Translations under genes and position numbers: made by a program | The notes under the pieces: generated by a model | Databases searched by the model: none | What the model was told of the DNA's origin: nothing | The model's input: only the letters and a program-made list of their open reading frames with translations | Assembly: GCF_022048975.1 (NCBI RefSeq) | Contig: NZ_JAKMHX010000031.1 | Span: 1-64,000, forward strand | From: Sporosarcina cyprini | Lineage (GTDB): Bacteria > Bacillota > Bacilli > Bacillales_A > Planococcaceae | Length of the DNA stretch: 64,000 nt | Direction of reading: 5' to 3' | In this document: in pieces, positions 35,189 through 44,397 of the stretch | How the letters are laid out: the number at the start of each line of letters is the position of its first letter | Numbering within the stretch: position 1 is the first letter of the stretch

Positions 35189-36322
35189 TCATATTGTAAT
35201 ATCCATCTTCTTCTCCCGGCGATTTACATACCAGACAAAGAACATGCTACTTAATAATAGCAATCCATAGAAGACTGGCATTTGCCATTTCGGAAACCAC
35301 ATATTCATCGGAAAAGTGATTATCCGGTTCAAGGCGAAAATGAGAAAGCCCGCAACGAAAGGAATTTGAACACCAAGCAATGTGAGGGTGTTAGGCACAA
35401 TCGTCGAAAAGCCCATTGCGGCCAGCCCAAAGGCGATGCCAACAAGATAGATGCCTCCTATAGTAAACAAGATGTACTGTAAAAAGGTCGGATTGTACCA
35501 GGATTCATTCCCAATGAACGAGTTGATTCGGACATTGAAATACACGGATGTATCATTGAGCGAATATAAGCTCAAATAAATAACAAGCAAACTTGTGATG
35601 ACAAGCAAGGTCGATAGGAAGCTGGCAAGCAGTTTGGTCTTAAGCACGTTTCTTCCTTTTTTCGATGTATATTGCAAGGGCACTACATGTCTTGTGCGAT
35701 CTTCCAAGATCATCGGCGATATGACAGCCACGACGCTGAACAAAATGGCGACCGCCACATTTGTAATATAGTCTTGAAAATTTCTGATGGCGACTTCTGG
35801 ATAGGTGCCGAAGATCCCCTCTTTAGCTAATTCCTCATATCGCTGTTTTTGAGCAGGCGTAATATCACTCGGATACATTTTTTTGCCATCATAGAAACCT
35901 ATCAGCCGATTCCTTTCCTGCAGTTCCCAAAACAAATCGGTACCTTCCTCGAAAAATAGACGATCTCGGAGCTCACCTGCTTCCTTCGAGGCGCTACTCC
36001 AATCATAGGAATTGAACTTAGCATACGTGTCGATTCCTTCTGACACGGCCACTTTTTCCGTCTGCAAGTATCTGTCCGCTTCTTCAACTCTTGCCTCATA
36101 AACTTTTCTAAAGTCCTGAAATTCTTCATCATTCATAGAAGTTCCATATTTTTCGATCATCTCGATGCCTATACGATAAGAATCAAGTGCTGGCCGTCCA
36201 TTCGGAAAATGTTTAATGTAAAAATCGATGAGGAAGAAATAGAGGATGCAATTGATAATTAAAAGCAGCAACAACGACTTCCATGTCAAAATCTTCTTCA
36301 TTTCATTCCATAAAATCCGCAT
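35189..36322 (-). CDS. ABC transporter permease (ABC-2-like), last gene of ECF operon
   Basis: A 377-residue membrane protein: first helix at about 15-33, a long outside loop (about 34-165), and five to six helices in the rest. The architecture (one helix, large extracytoplasmic domain, cluster of helices) equals that of the gene upstream, suggesting the two form a heterodimeric permease served by the ATPase at 37584. The final residues are cytoplasmic and basic. Substrate is unknown. Confidence 0.85.
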   Translation of the reverse strand: MRILWNEMKKILTWKSLLLLLIINCILYFFLIDFYIKHFPNGRPALDSYRIGIEMIEKYGTSMNDEEFQDFRKVYEARVEEADRYLQTEKVAVSEGIDTYAKFNSYDWSSASKEAGELRDRLFFEEGTDLFWELQERNRLIGFYDGKKMYPSDITPAQKQRYEELAKEGIFGTYPEVAIRNFQDYITNVAVAILFSVVAVISPMILEDRTRHVVPLQYTSKKGRNVLKTKLLASFLSTLLVITSLLVIYLSLYSLNDTSVYFNVRINSFIGNESWYNPTFLQYILFTIGGIYLVGIAFGLAAMGFSTIVPNTLTLLGVQIPFVAGFLIFALNRIITFPMNMWFPKWQMPVFYGLLLLSSMFFVWYVNRREKKMDITI

Positions 36323-36333
36323 GATCTCCCCCC

Positions 36334-37584
36334 TTACTGAATATCCAATTTTGCAAATCGTCTAAATGAGATAAATAGAGCAATGATTGTAATAGCCGTC
36401 CAAACACCTATTGTCACCCATTCGAAGTTTTTGAAAAAGATCATCCCGCTGCTTCCCATGAATAATCCTGAAATCGCCATCAGCAGTGTCGGCAATGTAT
36501 ACCCGGCAACAAAAAGCAAATTGGACGAATGTGGCATGAAGCTTGGCAGCATATAGAGCAGGATAAAACCAGCTGCAACTACAAAGAAAGTCACATAACT
36601 ATTCTTAATGAGGATGGAGATTGCGAATGTCAGCACAGAGATTAGTAGGACGCCTATGAATAGCACGCCTATGGACGCAAGCAAAAATTGGCCGACTGTT
36701 ATATCCCACCATGCGACATTTGGGAAATTATACTCCCAGTTGAACGCACTGCTTATGGAAGTCTCCCAAACATGGGAGTAATCAAACACCATGAAAAACA
36801 CGCCGAGCGTACTGCCGAGGACCAATGCTGATATAGCAACTGCCGTCGCCAAAGACGCGGCCAACTTATCTTTCATCAATTTCCTGCCTCTTCGCGTGGA
36901 GAATGCGACAAGATGGCTTCGCTGTTCAAACTCATAAGTCGCAAGGAAGGCAGTAGACAGGACGACAAGTAACAAGATTTCAATCATCATTTGCAAGAAA
37001 ATGTTATTAAACAAGTAAGTATGCATCTTGTACGCCTTTCCTGCGAAAAACCATTCTTTATGCTCTTCGTTTTGAATCATGTCATCAAAGCGCTTTGCAA
37101 ATTTCTCATTTTCCGCAAGATAGGTCTTGGCTGCTGGGCCGCTGATTTTATACATTTCCAAGGAAGTGTGGCCAAGTTTTTCAACATCGATTTTCGCGTA
37201 ATTCTCGTCAATGGAACTCGCTGTCGATTCGTACATTTCCTTCAGCTGCAATTGAGTAATGAATGTCTTTTCTTTATCGGAATAGCGTTCATACGCTTCC
37301 ACATCCAAACCTTCAAGAAAATCATACACACTGTCGTACCGCTTCCCGGTCAACTGCTCTAGTTCCAGAAGATCATTTTGAATGTCTTTCTTTAACAGCT
37401 CTAAGGAGGATGGCGTAATCTCCCTGCCGTATGTATCTATGATTTCATTCACAATCTTCAATTCGTCTTTGTGATCGGATGAATTGAAGATGACGAGCAA
37501 ATTGAAAGCGGTGAATAGGAAAAACAAACCGATGATGACTGGCGACATGATGACCTTTTTACACTCTAACAAGACAATGCGCAT
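36334..37584 (-). CDS. ABC transporter permease (ABC-2-like), ECF operon
   Basis: A 416-residue membrane protein with a first helix at about 13-31, a helical extracytoplasmic stretch (about 32-195) and further helices from about 195 to 405. The segment FEQRSHLVAFSTRRGRKLMKDKLAAS after the second helix is the coupling helix region typical of ABC-2 permeases that pair with separate ATPases. It abuts the ATPase gene (overlap of one base at 37584) and the second permease (11-base gap). Role unknown; export of a peptide or lipid is typical for such pairs. Confidence 0.85.
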   Translation of the reverse strand: MRIVLLECKKVIMSPVIIGLFFLFTAFNLLVIFNSSDHKDELKIVNEIIDTYGREITPSSLELLKKDIQNDLLELEQLTGKRYDSVYDFLEGLDVEAYERYSDKEKTFITQLQLKEMYESTASSIDENYAKIDVEKLGHTSLEMYKISGPAAKTYLAENEKFAKRFDDMIQNEEHKEWFFAGKAYKMHTYLFNNIFLQMMIEILLLVVLSTAFLATYEFEQRSHLVAFSTRRGRKLMKDKLAASLATAVAISALVLGSTLGVFFMVFDYSHVWETSISSAFNWEYNFPNVAWWDITVGQFLLASIGVLFIGVLLISVLTFAISILIKNSYVTFFVVAAGFILLYMLPSFMPHSSNLLFVAGYTLPTLLMAISGLFMGSSGMIFFKNFEWVTIGVWTAITIIALFISFRRFAKLDIQ

Positions 37585-38459
37585 TACAATTCCTCGACCA
37601 TCTCATCTTGATATTCATACAGAAATACATCCTCCAGCTGCGGCTGAACCGGGATCCATCCTTCCTCTTTTTCACCTTTGTGGATAAAACGGACGATCAT
37701 CTTCCCGTACTCCTGCTTTTCAGATAATAGGACAAATCGCTTTCTGAATTCATCCAACTGACTGAAGTCCACGGTCGTCTCGTAGACAGCATCCCGGAGT
37801 GTTTCGCAAATCTGTTCTACGGAATCTTTATACAACAAACGTTTATTTTTAATCATTATGATTTCATTGGCAATCGATTCAATGTCTGAAACGATATGAG
37901 TCGAAATGATGACAAGCCGGTCTCGTGCCAGATCGGTAAGCAAATGCCGGAAACGAGCTCTTTCTTTTGGATCCAGTCCTGCTGTCGGTTCATCTAAAAT
38001 GAGGATTTTCGGGTCGTTTAACAAAGCTTGAGCGATGCCGACACGTTGAATCATTCCTCCAGAAAACTTCTTCATTTTTTTATGTTTCACATCAGAGAGG
38101 GCCACCTTTGCCAAGAGCTCGTCTATTTTCACTTGCGCCTGTTGCTTTGATATCCCTTTCAAGGCTGCCAAATAGAAGAGATATTGAGCCGGTGAGTAAT
38201 TTTTATAAAAACCGAATTGCTGCGGTAAAAATCCTAACAGCTCACGGTATCGTTGATCCATAGCGACAATATTTTCACCGTTGTACTGTATTTCACCCGA
38301 AGAAGGGCTGATTAACGTTGCCAACATTTTGATCAACGTCGTTTTCCCCGCCCCGTTCGGCGCAAGTAAACCGTAGAGGCCATTGGAGAATTCTAAACTG
38401 ATATCTTCCAATGCGGTGAAGTCCCCATATCGTTTGCAGACATCCTTCACGACAATCAT
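37584..38459 (-). CDS. ABC transporter ATP-binding protein, ECF operon
   Basis: A 291-residue ATPase with Walker A APNGAGKTT (33-41), Q-loop at LPQQ (78-81), signature FSGGMIQ (132-138), Walker B ILILDEPTAGLD (152-163) and the switch His in STHIVSD (about 188). The C-terminal 90 residues form an extension usual for exporters of the ABC-2 type. It overlaps the membrane-protein gene upstream by four bases (ATGA-type coupling) and the permease downstream by one base, so the set is clearly an operon. Confidence 0.93.
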   Translation of the reverse strand: MIVVKDVCKRYGDFTALEDISLEFSNGLYGLLAPNGAGKTTLIKMLATLISPSSGEIQYNGENIVAMDQRYRELLGFLPQQFGFYKNYSPAQYLFYLAALKGISKQQAQVKIDELLAKVALSDVKHKKMKKFSGGMIQRVGIAQALLNDPKILILDEPTAGLDPKERARFRHLLTDLARDRLVIISTHIVSDIESIANEIIMIKNKRLLYKDSVEQICETLRDAVYETTVDFSQLDEFRKRFVLLSEKQEYGKMIVRFIHKGEKEEGWIPVQPQLEDVFLYEYQDEMVEEL

Positions 38460-39214
38460 TTGAATAACACTCCTTCCATTTGTTTAAAATGAACTAATCT
38501 CTTCATTGATTTGCCAAAACCGTATAGACAGCCCAGGTTGACGAGCGCATATACGACCAATGGCGTTTTTGTCAAAAACGCGGAATAAAAATTCGCATCT
38601 ACTACTTGAACGGAGAGATTGGCGATGAGCCAAAGACTGACCATTCCGATGACATACTTCCTCGAATGCCTCCCCATCAAGGCATAAAGGAATAGGAATG
38701 AAAATAAAAATAGTGATGTTGTCGATATCATATAAGCACGCAGGAACTCGACGGTTGGAAAATGCATAGCGACTAGACTGACTGCAATTGTATTGGTGAC
38801 AATCGCAATAATGCTGAACACGAGCATACGGAAGGCGACAATCTGATACACATTGTATTTACATGCCATCTCCACTTCGTACGTTGCATTCTCCGTTTTA
38901 TTCACGAAAGCATAGATGGACAAGCTTAGGAAAACGAGTGGAGAGATTAGGAAAATCGCCCCGTAGATGGCTTGAACGTCCACATCGGCTGGCATTAGAA
39001 AGAGCAGACTGTTAATGGAAAGGGCAATCATAAAGATTAAACCCAATTCAAGACGATCTGAAAAAAGATGACGCCATCCCACTTGGCTCATCATTTCACG
39101 CAAGAAGGAGGTAAAAGAGACTTTTGGTTGTACCCCTTGCGAGACAATCAAATTGACTTGTTTTTGAATTGTCTCCTCATCAGGCATTGGAATTTCAAAT
39201 TTTTCTTTATGCAT
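38456..39214 (-). CDS. Six-helix membrane protein of the ECF operon, possible anti-sigma factor
   Basis: A 252-residue protein with a cytoplasmic N-terminal segment of about 55 residues followed by six membrane helices (starting at about 59, 85, 125, 158, 190 and 215). It overlaps the sigma-factor gene by eight bases. No zinc-binding anti-sigma motif (H-x3-C-x2-C) is visible. Placement directly after an ECF sigma gene suggests that its cytoplasmic tail holds the sigma factor at the membrane, but this is an inference. I do not recognise the family. Confidence 0.65.
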   Translation of the reverse strand: MHKEKFEIPMPDEETIQKQVNLIVSQGVQPKVSFTSFLREMMSQVGWRHLFSDRLELGLIFMIALSINSLLFLMPADVDVQAIYGAIFLISPLVFLSLSIYAFVNKTENATYEVEMACKYNVYQIVAFRMLVFSIIAIVTNTIAVSLVAMHFPTVEFLRAYMISTTSLFLFSFLFLYALMGRHSRKYVIGMVSLWLIANLSVQVVDANFYSAFLTKTPLVVYALVNLGCLYGFGKSMKRLVHFKQMEGVLFK

Positions 39215-39758
39215 CGTGAACCGCCTCCATTTCTTTCCGGATGAACTTCAACGCGGCATAATACCTCGTTTTGACTGTGGACAGCGGAATCGATTCCATG
39301 TCCGCTATTTCAGGCAGCGTGTAGTCACCGAATAATTTCAAACGGATGACTTGCTGTAGCTTCGCATCCAAACTGTTCACAATTCCAATCACTTGCTCGA
39401 CATCCTCCTTATACTCAAGCGATATTGACACATCGTGGGTATCCTCCACTTCATAATCGCCAAGCGGCTGCGATAACTGTGCATACCGGTAGCTTTTCGA
39501 CCGGTAGTAATCGACAAGCCGATTCGAAGCCAGTTTATAAAGCCATGTACGGAAGGAGGCTTTGGAACTGTCATAATTGCGGATTGCCTGCAATGCGCCA
39601 ATAAACAATTCTTGCGTCAAATCGAGCGACAACTCCACATTCATCGTCTGTTTATAGTGAAACGCGTACATCTCTTTGTAGTATTTAGAGACAAGTGCGT
39701 CCGCCGCAGACTCGCTTGCTTTTTTCTGTATTTGCCTAATCCATCGCTGTTCATCCAT
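39207..39758 (-). CDS. ECF-type RNA polymerase sigma factor
   Basis: A 183-residue sigma-70-family protein with only regions 2 and 4. Region 2 covers about 20-90 (YAFHYKQTMNVELSLDLTQELFIGALQAIRNYDSSKASFRTWLYKLASNRLVDYYR) and region 4 about 122-175 (LQQVIRLKLFGDYTLPEIADMESIPLSTVKTRYYAALK). It leads an operon with a membrane protein, one ABC ATPase and two permeases, a layout reminiscent of SigY/Yxl in B. subtilis. An ECF-like promoter lies upstream, suggesting autoregulation. Envelope stress sensing is a plausible but untested role. Confidence 0.92.
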   Translation of the reverse strand: MDEQRWIRQIQKKASESAADALVSKYYKEMYAFHYKQTMNVELSLDLTQELFIGALQAIRNYDSSKASFRTWLYKLASNRLVDYYRSKSYRYAQLSQPLGDYEVEDTHDVSISLEYKEDVEQVIGIVNSLDAKLQQVIRLKLFGDYTLPEIADMESIPLSTVKTRYYAALKFIRKEMEAVHDA

Positions 39759-39803
39759 CTTTGTTCACCACATGCTTTCCCTCAGTCTTTCCGCCCTCGT
39801 AAC

Positions 39804-39835
39804 TATATTCGTAATCTTGTCGAAGAAAGTTTTCG
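39804..39835 (-). promoter_or_regulatory. Possible ECF-type promoter of the sigma operon
   Basis: On the minus strand GAAAACTTTC (39835-39826) resembles the GAAAC-type -35 of ECF sigma factors and CGAATATAG (39812-39804) could be the -10, with 13-16 bases between. Consistent with autoregulation but unproven. Confidence 0.4.
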
Positions 39836-39859
39836 TTTTCGTTAATTTTTATAGATTAA

Positions 39860-39888
39860 AGAAAAGAGGCCCTTTGCAGGACCTCTTC
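39860..39888 (-). terminator. Terminator of helD
   Basis: GGAAGAGGTCC/GGGCCTCTTTTC hairpin on the minus strand followed by TTTAATC, next to the helD stop codon. Confidence 0.65.
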
Positions 39889-39893
39889 CTCTA

Positions 39894-42137
39894 TCATACA
39901 TGACTCGTCTTTTTTACGCTTTCCAAGATTTCCGGACTTGCGGATGTGATCAGATGCAACTCGTGCATCGGCCGGGTCATCGCCACATAAATCAGCTTCC
40001 GATCAATCGGCTGATCGCGGAATGGCTCATCGAAAGCCGCTACAATCACGGCATCGAACTCTAGTCCTTTTGATAAATGGCTTGGAACGATCAGCATCCG
40101 GTCGCCATCGATATCGGACTGCTCCTCCAGCAATTGAACGTGCATGCCGGCATTCTCCAATTCGTTGAAAATGTCCCGTGCTTCCTTTCTTGTTTTACAT
40201 ATCAAAGCAACTGATCGGTGTCCGCGTCCCTGAATTTCCTCATAAATAGCCTGGATTCTCTCTGCTTCTAACTCTTTCATATCATAAAATTCAGGTTCAC
40301 GGCCATGCCGGACGACCGGCTCGACTAGTGGAAGTTCCTCTTCCATATCCTTCAATACTTCGTTAGCCAACTCCATAATTTCAATCGTCGTCCGGTAGCT
40401 TTTTTGCAATGTTGTATACGTCGCCCGTGGAAACATGTCCCGGATCGGATCCCAAGAGGTCAATGCCCGGTAGCTATGAATGCCTTGAGCGAGATCGCCT
40501 ACCATTGTAAACATATCCGTTCCAAGTCCCTCTTGCAGAGCTGCCAGCTGAAATTCGCTATAATCTTGCACCTCGTCAATAAAGACGACGCGCATTTTCC
40601 ATTCATCCGCAAGCCCCTTGATTTTGACATGCAAATAGAAGAGAGCCGCCAAATCCTCCGTCTCCCACGTTTCTTTCCGGTGTGCCTCGAGCAATAGATT
40701 GCGTTCTTCAGGATTCCAATCAAATGCCAATTCTTCCTGCAACTCTGTGTCGGTCAGCCAACTCCGATACAGCCGCTTCACATGCTGTTTCTTAAATCGC
40801 CTCATATAGGAAGCAACCTTCGATTTGCCTTCCTTCTCAATTGCCGGCAACCTCGTATCCCGCTCTTCCATTACCCTTGTAATCCGTGCGCGCCGTTTTT
40901 CGTCATCCCGGATTCCATAGAGTGCTTTATCGAGTGCCTCCTCATATTTCGCCGATAAGTTAGCGTATAGCTGTTTCCGTTTCCGAGTCACTTCGGTTTG
41001 CATCACGAGTTTAATCCGATCAAGACGTTTCTCGATCGGCATGTAGCGGAAATCTTCCAGGAAGAGCCGTTTTAATCGCGTTGCTCTCATGATCCGGTAT
41101 TTATCAATGTACACATCTTCAAACAGAGTGGCGGTGTCCTGTTCCAGCTTCTCAATATAGCGCTGCATCACTTCGCGATACTGCAACGAGCCTTTCATCT
41201 GGGTAAGAAATAACGATTCTTCTCCCAAGGACTGTGCCGCCGTTAATCGTTCCAGCTTTCGATTAGGATCACTCAATTTCAAGGACAATCCCGTTGCCTG
41301 GAGAATATATTCGTCAAAGGTCGACTGATAGATGTTGCCTACCCCTAACTCTGGCAACACATCTCCGATATAGTCCATGAACAGTTTACTTGGCGCCAAA
41401 ATCATTAATTTATTCGCAGGAAAATCTGTCATTGTATAGAGGAAATACGAAATCCGGTGAAGGGCAATCGTCGTTTTTCCACTGCCGGCCGCTCCTTGCA
41501 CGATGATCGGCTGATGCAAATTGGCGCGGATGATCTCATTCTGCTCCGCCTGAATGGTGGAAACAATTTCAGTAAGCCGCACATCCGCCTTGCCGGAAAG
41601 CGCTTCTTGGAGCAACTCATCATTCGTCGTCAGGTCGATATCTCGAATGTCGAGCAGTTCGCCTTCTTCGATTTTGTACTGTCGTTTCGAAAAAAGATGT
41701 CCGCTGATCTCTTCATCACGGACTTGGTACGTCAAATCGCCCAGTCTGCCATCATAGTAGACATTCGCAACCGGAGATCGCCAGTCTACGATGATTGGCT
41801 CCTGCGTTTCCTGATGAAAAACCGACGTCTTGCCGATATACAAAAACTGATCCTTTTCTCCTTCCGTCTGGAAGTGAATACGGGCAAAGTAAGGCTTCTG
41901 CTGGATCGCTTCCAGCCCCTCCTTCTGGGAACGGGCCATTTCAAAAAATCGGGTGTTGGTCAAAATGTTGATGTAGCTTAAACTCGAATCTAAATAATCC
42001 AAGTCGGCCATAGCATGCCGGATTTGCTCCTGCGAGGATTTCACATCACGCTGTGTCACTTCCAATAGTGTTCGCATGTATTTCTTCGTGTAGTCGAGAC
42101 GCTCTAATTCAAAATCAAAATCAGGGTGTTTCTGCAT
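39894..42137 (-). CDS. helD: RNA polymerase recycling helicase HelD (UvrD-like)
   Basis: A 747-residue SF1 ATPase. After a coiled-coil arm (about 1-85) and the PIIVDWRSPVANVYYDG segment comes Walker A VQGAAGSGKTTIALHR (about 214), a large insertion, then Walker B VVFIDEVQDYSEFQ and motifs QKSYRTTIEI, LSKGLEFDAVI and YVAMTRP. This set and the coiled-coil start match HelD (YvgS), which uses ATP to free stalled RNA polymerase from DNA. The start is set at ATG 42137 after GGAGGATCTGTACT; the open frame upstream is non-coding and carries the TTATCGGT repeats. It is monocistronic. Confidence 0.92.
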   Translation of the reverse strand: MQKHPDFDFELERLDYTKKYMRTLLEVTQRDVKSSQEQIRHAMADLDYLDSSLSYINILTNTRFFEMARSQKEGLEAIQQKPYFARIHFQTEGEKDQFLYIGKTSVFHQETQEPIIVDWRSPVANVYYDGRLGDLTYQVRDEEISGHLFSKRQYKIEEGELLDIRDIDLTTNDELLQEALSGKADVRLTEIVSTIQAEQNEIIRANLHQPIIVQGAAGSGKTTIALHRISYFLYTMTDFPANKLMILAPSKLFMDYIGDVLPELGVGNIYQSTFDEYILQATGLSLKLSDPNRKLERLTAAQSLGEESLFLTQMKGSLQYREVMQRYIEKLEQDTATLFEDVYIDKYRIMRATRLKRLFLEDFRYMPIEKRLDRIKLVMQTEVTRKRKQLYANLSAKYEEALDKALYGIRDDEKRRARITRVMEERDTRLPAIEKEGKSKVASYMRRFKKQHVKRLYRSWLTDTELQEELAFDWNPEERNLLLEAHRKETWETEDLAALFYLHVKIKGLADEWKMRVVFIDEVQDYSEFQLAALQEGLGTDMFTMVGDLAQGIHSYRALTSWDPIRDMFPRATYTTLQKSYRTTIEIMELANEVLKDMEEELPLVEPVVRHGREPEFYDMKELEAERIQAIYEEIQGRGHRSVALICKTRKEARDIFNELENAGMHVQLLEEQSDIDGDRMLIVPSHLSKGLEFDAVIVAAFDEPFRDQPIDRKLIYVAMTRPMHELHLITSASPEILESVKKTSHV

Positions 42138-42379
42138 AGTACAGATCCTCCAATTTGCATATTTTGCGTCCTGCAGTATGTAGTAATTGAGATGTTGGGG
42201 AATGAAACAAGACTTTGATTGTACCATGTTGGAATGTTTTGGGCAATACGATTTTACAGAAAACTTGTATGAATATGTTTTTTTGGTTGATTGGTTTGAG
42301 ACGGGGATTGTGTTTATCATTAGAAGGAGTTTCCTAAAGTACAAAACCAATTTTTCACGTTGTTGAGTCACTGCTGACT

Positions 42380-42429
42380 TTATCGGTCCCATGACATGTG
42401 TTATCGGTCTCAACCATAAACTTATCGGT
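42380..42429. repeat. Three TTATCGGT cores with exact 21-bp spacing
   Basis: Identical 8-base cores start at 42380, 42401 and 42422. The rest of each 21-base unit is different. The array lies in the 371-base gap between the helD start and the next gene end; apart from the terminator at 42457 I see no gene in the gap. Confidence 0.75.
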
Positions 42430-42456
42430 TATGGTGCCAATAATACAAATGAAAAT

Positions 42457-42490
42457 CAGGAAGAGAAAACGACTTGTCTTCTCTTCCTGA
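42457..42490 (-). terminator. Terminator of chemoreceptor 2
   Basis: CAGGAAGAGAAAACGA pairs with TCTTCTCTTCCTG; located just beyond the stop codon at 42509. Confidence 0.7.
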
Positions 42491-42508
42491 TCGATATTCC
42501 TCGGGTTG

Positions 42509-44197
42509 TTAAATTGTAAAGCGGGCCATTTCACTTTGAAGCCGTTCGGCTACTTCAGAAAGGGTTTGGGCGCTGGAAGAAATTTCTTCATTGGAAGCGA
42601 GCTGCTCTTCGGTCGCAGCGCTTGTCGACTGTGCCTCTGCCGCGCTTTGTACAGCGAGATGCTGTACTTGGGAAGCCCCTTCTTTCACGCGCTCGGTCAT
42701 CTGCTGAATTTGCAAAATCGCAGCGGAAACCGACTCCACTTTCTCCTTGACTTCGGTTGCAGCGCCTTCGATGTCTTTAAAGACTCGGCCTGTGCGCTCG
42801 GTAATGCCTAAACCTTCTTGCACTTTTTCAGTACCTGCTTCCGTACTGCCAACTGCCATTGCCACATTTTTTATTATTGTCTCGATCATGCGTCCGATAT
42901 CTGTCGCAGATTGTTTCGACTGCTCGGCTAGATTCCGAACTTCATCTGCGACAACGGCGAAGCCTTTTCCGTGTTCTCCTGCTCGAGCCGCTTCGATTGC
43001 CGCGTTCAATGCCAAGAGATTCGTTTGCTCGGCAATATCTGTAATCAGCCGTGTCACTTGACGGATGTTTTCGGAGTGCTCCGCCAGCTCACTGATGACA
43101 TGTGCAGACTCCTCAATTGACAAGGAAATGGTCGACATTTGCCCCGTCACATCCTTCATAAGGGATGCTCCTTCTTCCACTAGACGAGCTACCTCTTCAG
43201 TGGATGTCAGCATTGCTTCATTATGGTGTGTAATCTGGTCGATGCCGTCCGCCATTTCAGACATGGCCGAAACTGATTCTGAAACAAGGTTTGTTTGTGT
43301 ATCACTGGAAATCAAGTTCTTTTCGGCAATTTCCGCGACCATTTCAGATGCTGCCAAACTTTCTTCGGAGCTTGCGGACAATTCCTCTGCCTGCGCTGCC
43401 AGCTCATGTGCTGTCTGGCGCGTCGAACTGATAATGGTTCGAAGATCGGAAGCCATTTCATTAAATGCATCCGCCATTTCACCAATTTCATCCCTGTTTT
43501 TAATATGCAATGGCTCCATGGAAAAGTCGCCGGAAGCAAGCTGTTTCAATGACGACGTCACTCTCTTTACAGGTCTCGTAATACTTCTGCTGATGATTGT
43601 TGCTATGACCATGCTGAGGAGCGCGGCTACTATGATCACTCCCAGAATAAACAGGCCCGTCACTTTCATTCGGTCATTCAGCTGTTTTTGAGTTGACGCT
43701 ACTTGTTCCCTCTGGAGTTTTGTTAATTCTTTCGCTTTCTTTGAAATGAGCGTTTGAAACGGCTCTGCTTCGCCTGCTAATCGCAACGCTTCTACATCAT
43801 TTCCATTATTAAATGTGTTAACTGCCTTCGTCGTTAACTCTTCATAACTTGCCGCAGCAACTTTGATTTCTTCCAATAAAGCCAGTGCCGCCTCATCGTT
43901 TAATTGAGTAGACAACTTTTCAATCGTTCCATCAAGGTTCTCAAGCAGCTCTCTGCGATTTTTCAAGTAACTGACTTGCTTATATAGTAAATAACCCCGC
44001 AGATCATTGGAAAGTTCGTTTTGATTGGTTGCCAGCTGCTCAAGAGTGATGACGTTTTCCATTCGATCCTCTATTAAGTATGTATATCGCTCTTTGATAT
44101 CAGGTATGGTCAAATAGTTCAACACGCCAGAGACAATGAGTAACAACACTAATCCTAAGAATCCTGCCCACAATTTTTTGCTTACAGAAAATTTCAT
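42509..44197 (-). CDS. Methyl-accepting chemotaxis protein (2)
   Basis: A 562-residue receptor with two membrane helices (about 10-30 and 183-203), a four-helix-bundle sensor between them, a HAMP domain (about 205-258) and a cytoplasmic signalling helix with [42 protein letters not shown]. It is the same length as the receptor at 44398 and shares long identical stretches in the signalling part, so the two look like a tandem duplication; their sensor domains have diverged. The ligand is unknown. AGGAGGATAAT precedes the ATG. Confidence 0.94.
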   Translation of the reverse strand: MKFSVSKKLWAGFLGLVLLLIVSGVLNYLTIPDIKERYTYLIEDRMENVITLEQLATNQNELSNDLRGYLLYKQVSYLKNRRELLENLDGTIEKLSTQLNDEAALALLEEIKVAAASYEELTTKAVNTFNNGNDVEALRLAGEAEPFQTLISKKAKELTKLQREQVASTQKQLNDRMKVTGLFILGVIIVAALLSMVIATIISRSITRPVKRVTSSLKQLASGDFSMEPLHIKNRDEIGEMADAFNEMASDLRTIISSTRQTAHELAAQAEELSASSEESLAASEMVAEIAEKNLISSDTQTNLVSESVSAMSEMADGIDQITHHNEAMLTSTEEVARLVEEGASLMKDVTGQMSTISLSIEESAHVISELAEHSENIRQVTRLITDIAEQTNLLALNAAIEAARAGEHGKGFAVVADEVRNLAEQSKQSATDIGRMIETIIKNVAMAVGSTEAGTEKVQEGLGITERTGRVFKDIEGAATEVKEKVESVSAAILQIQQMTERVKEGASQVQHLAVQSAAEAQSTSAATEEQLASNEEISSSAQTLSEVAERLQSEMARFTI

Positions 44198-44339
44198 TAT
44201 TATCCTCCTATACTATCAAACCATAAATAGTATAGACTATATCATTTAGATTAGGAAGGTCATTAAACTTAAATAGTACCTATTTCTTTCTAATTATAAA
44301 AATCGACTAGCTACTAGTTCAAAATAACTCCACTTATCC

Positions 44340-44375
44340 AAAAAATAGATGGCCCCTAAGGAAGCCATCTATTGT
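44340..44375 (-). terminator. Terminator of chemoreceptor 3
   Basis: ATAGATGGC/GCCATCTAT stem, followed on the minus strand by a T run; about 25 bases after the stop codon at 44398. Confidence 0.65.
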
Positions 44376-44397
44376 TTTTTGCTATGGTCACGCCCTA

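Noticed and set aside
42138..42413. Upstream 92-codon extension of helD
   Set aside because: ATG 42137 has a strong GGAGG site and begins the conserved coiled-coil start; the extension covers non-coding sequence with repeats.
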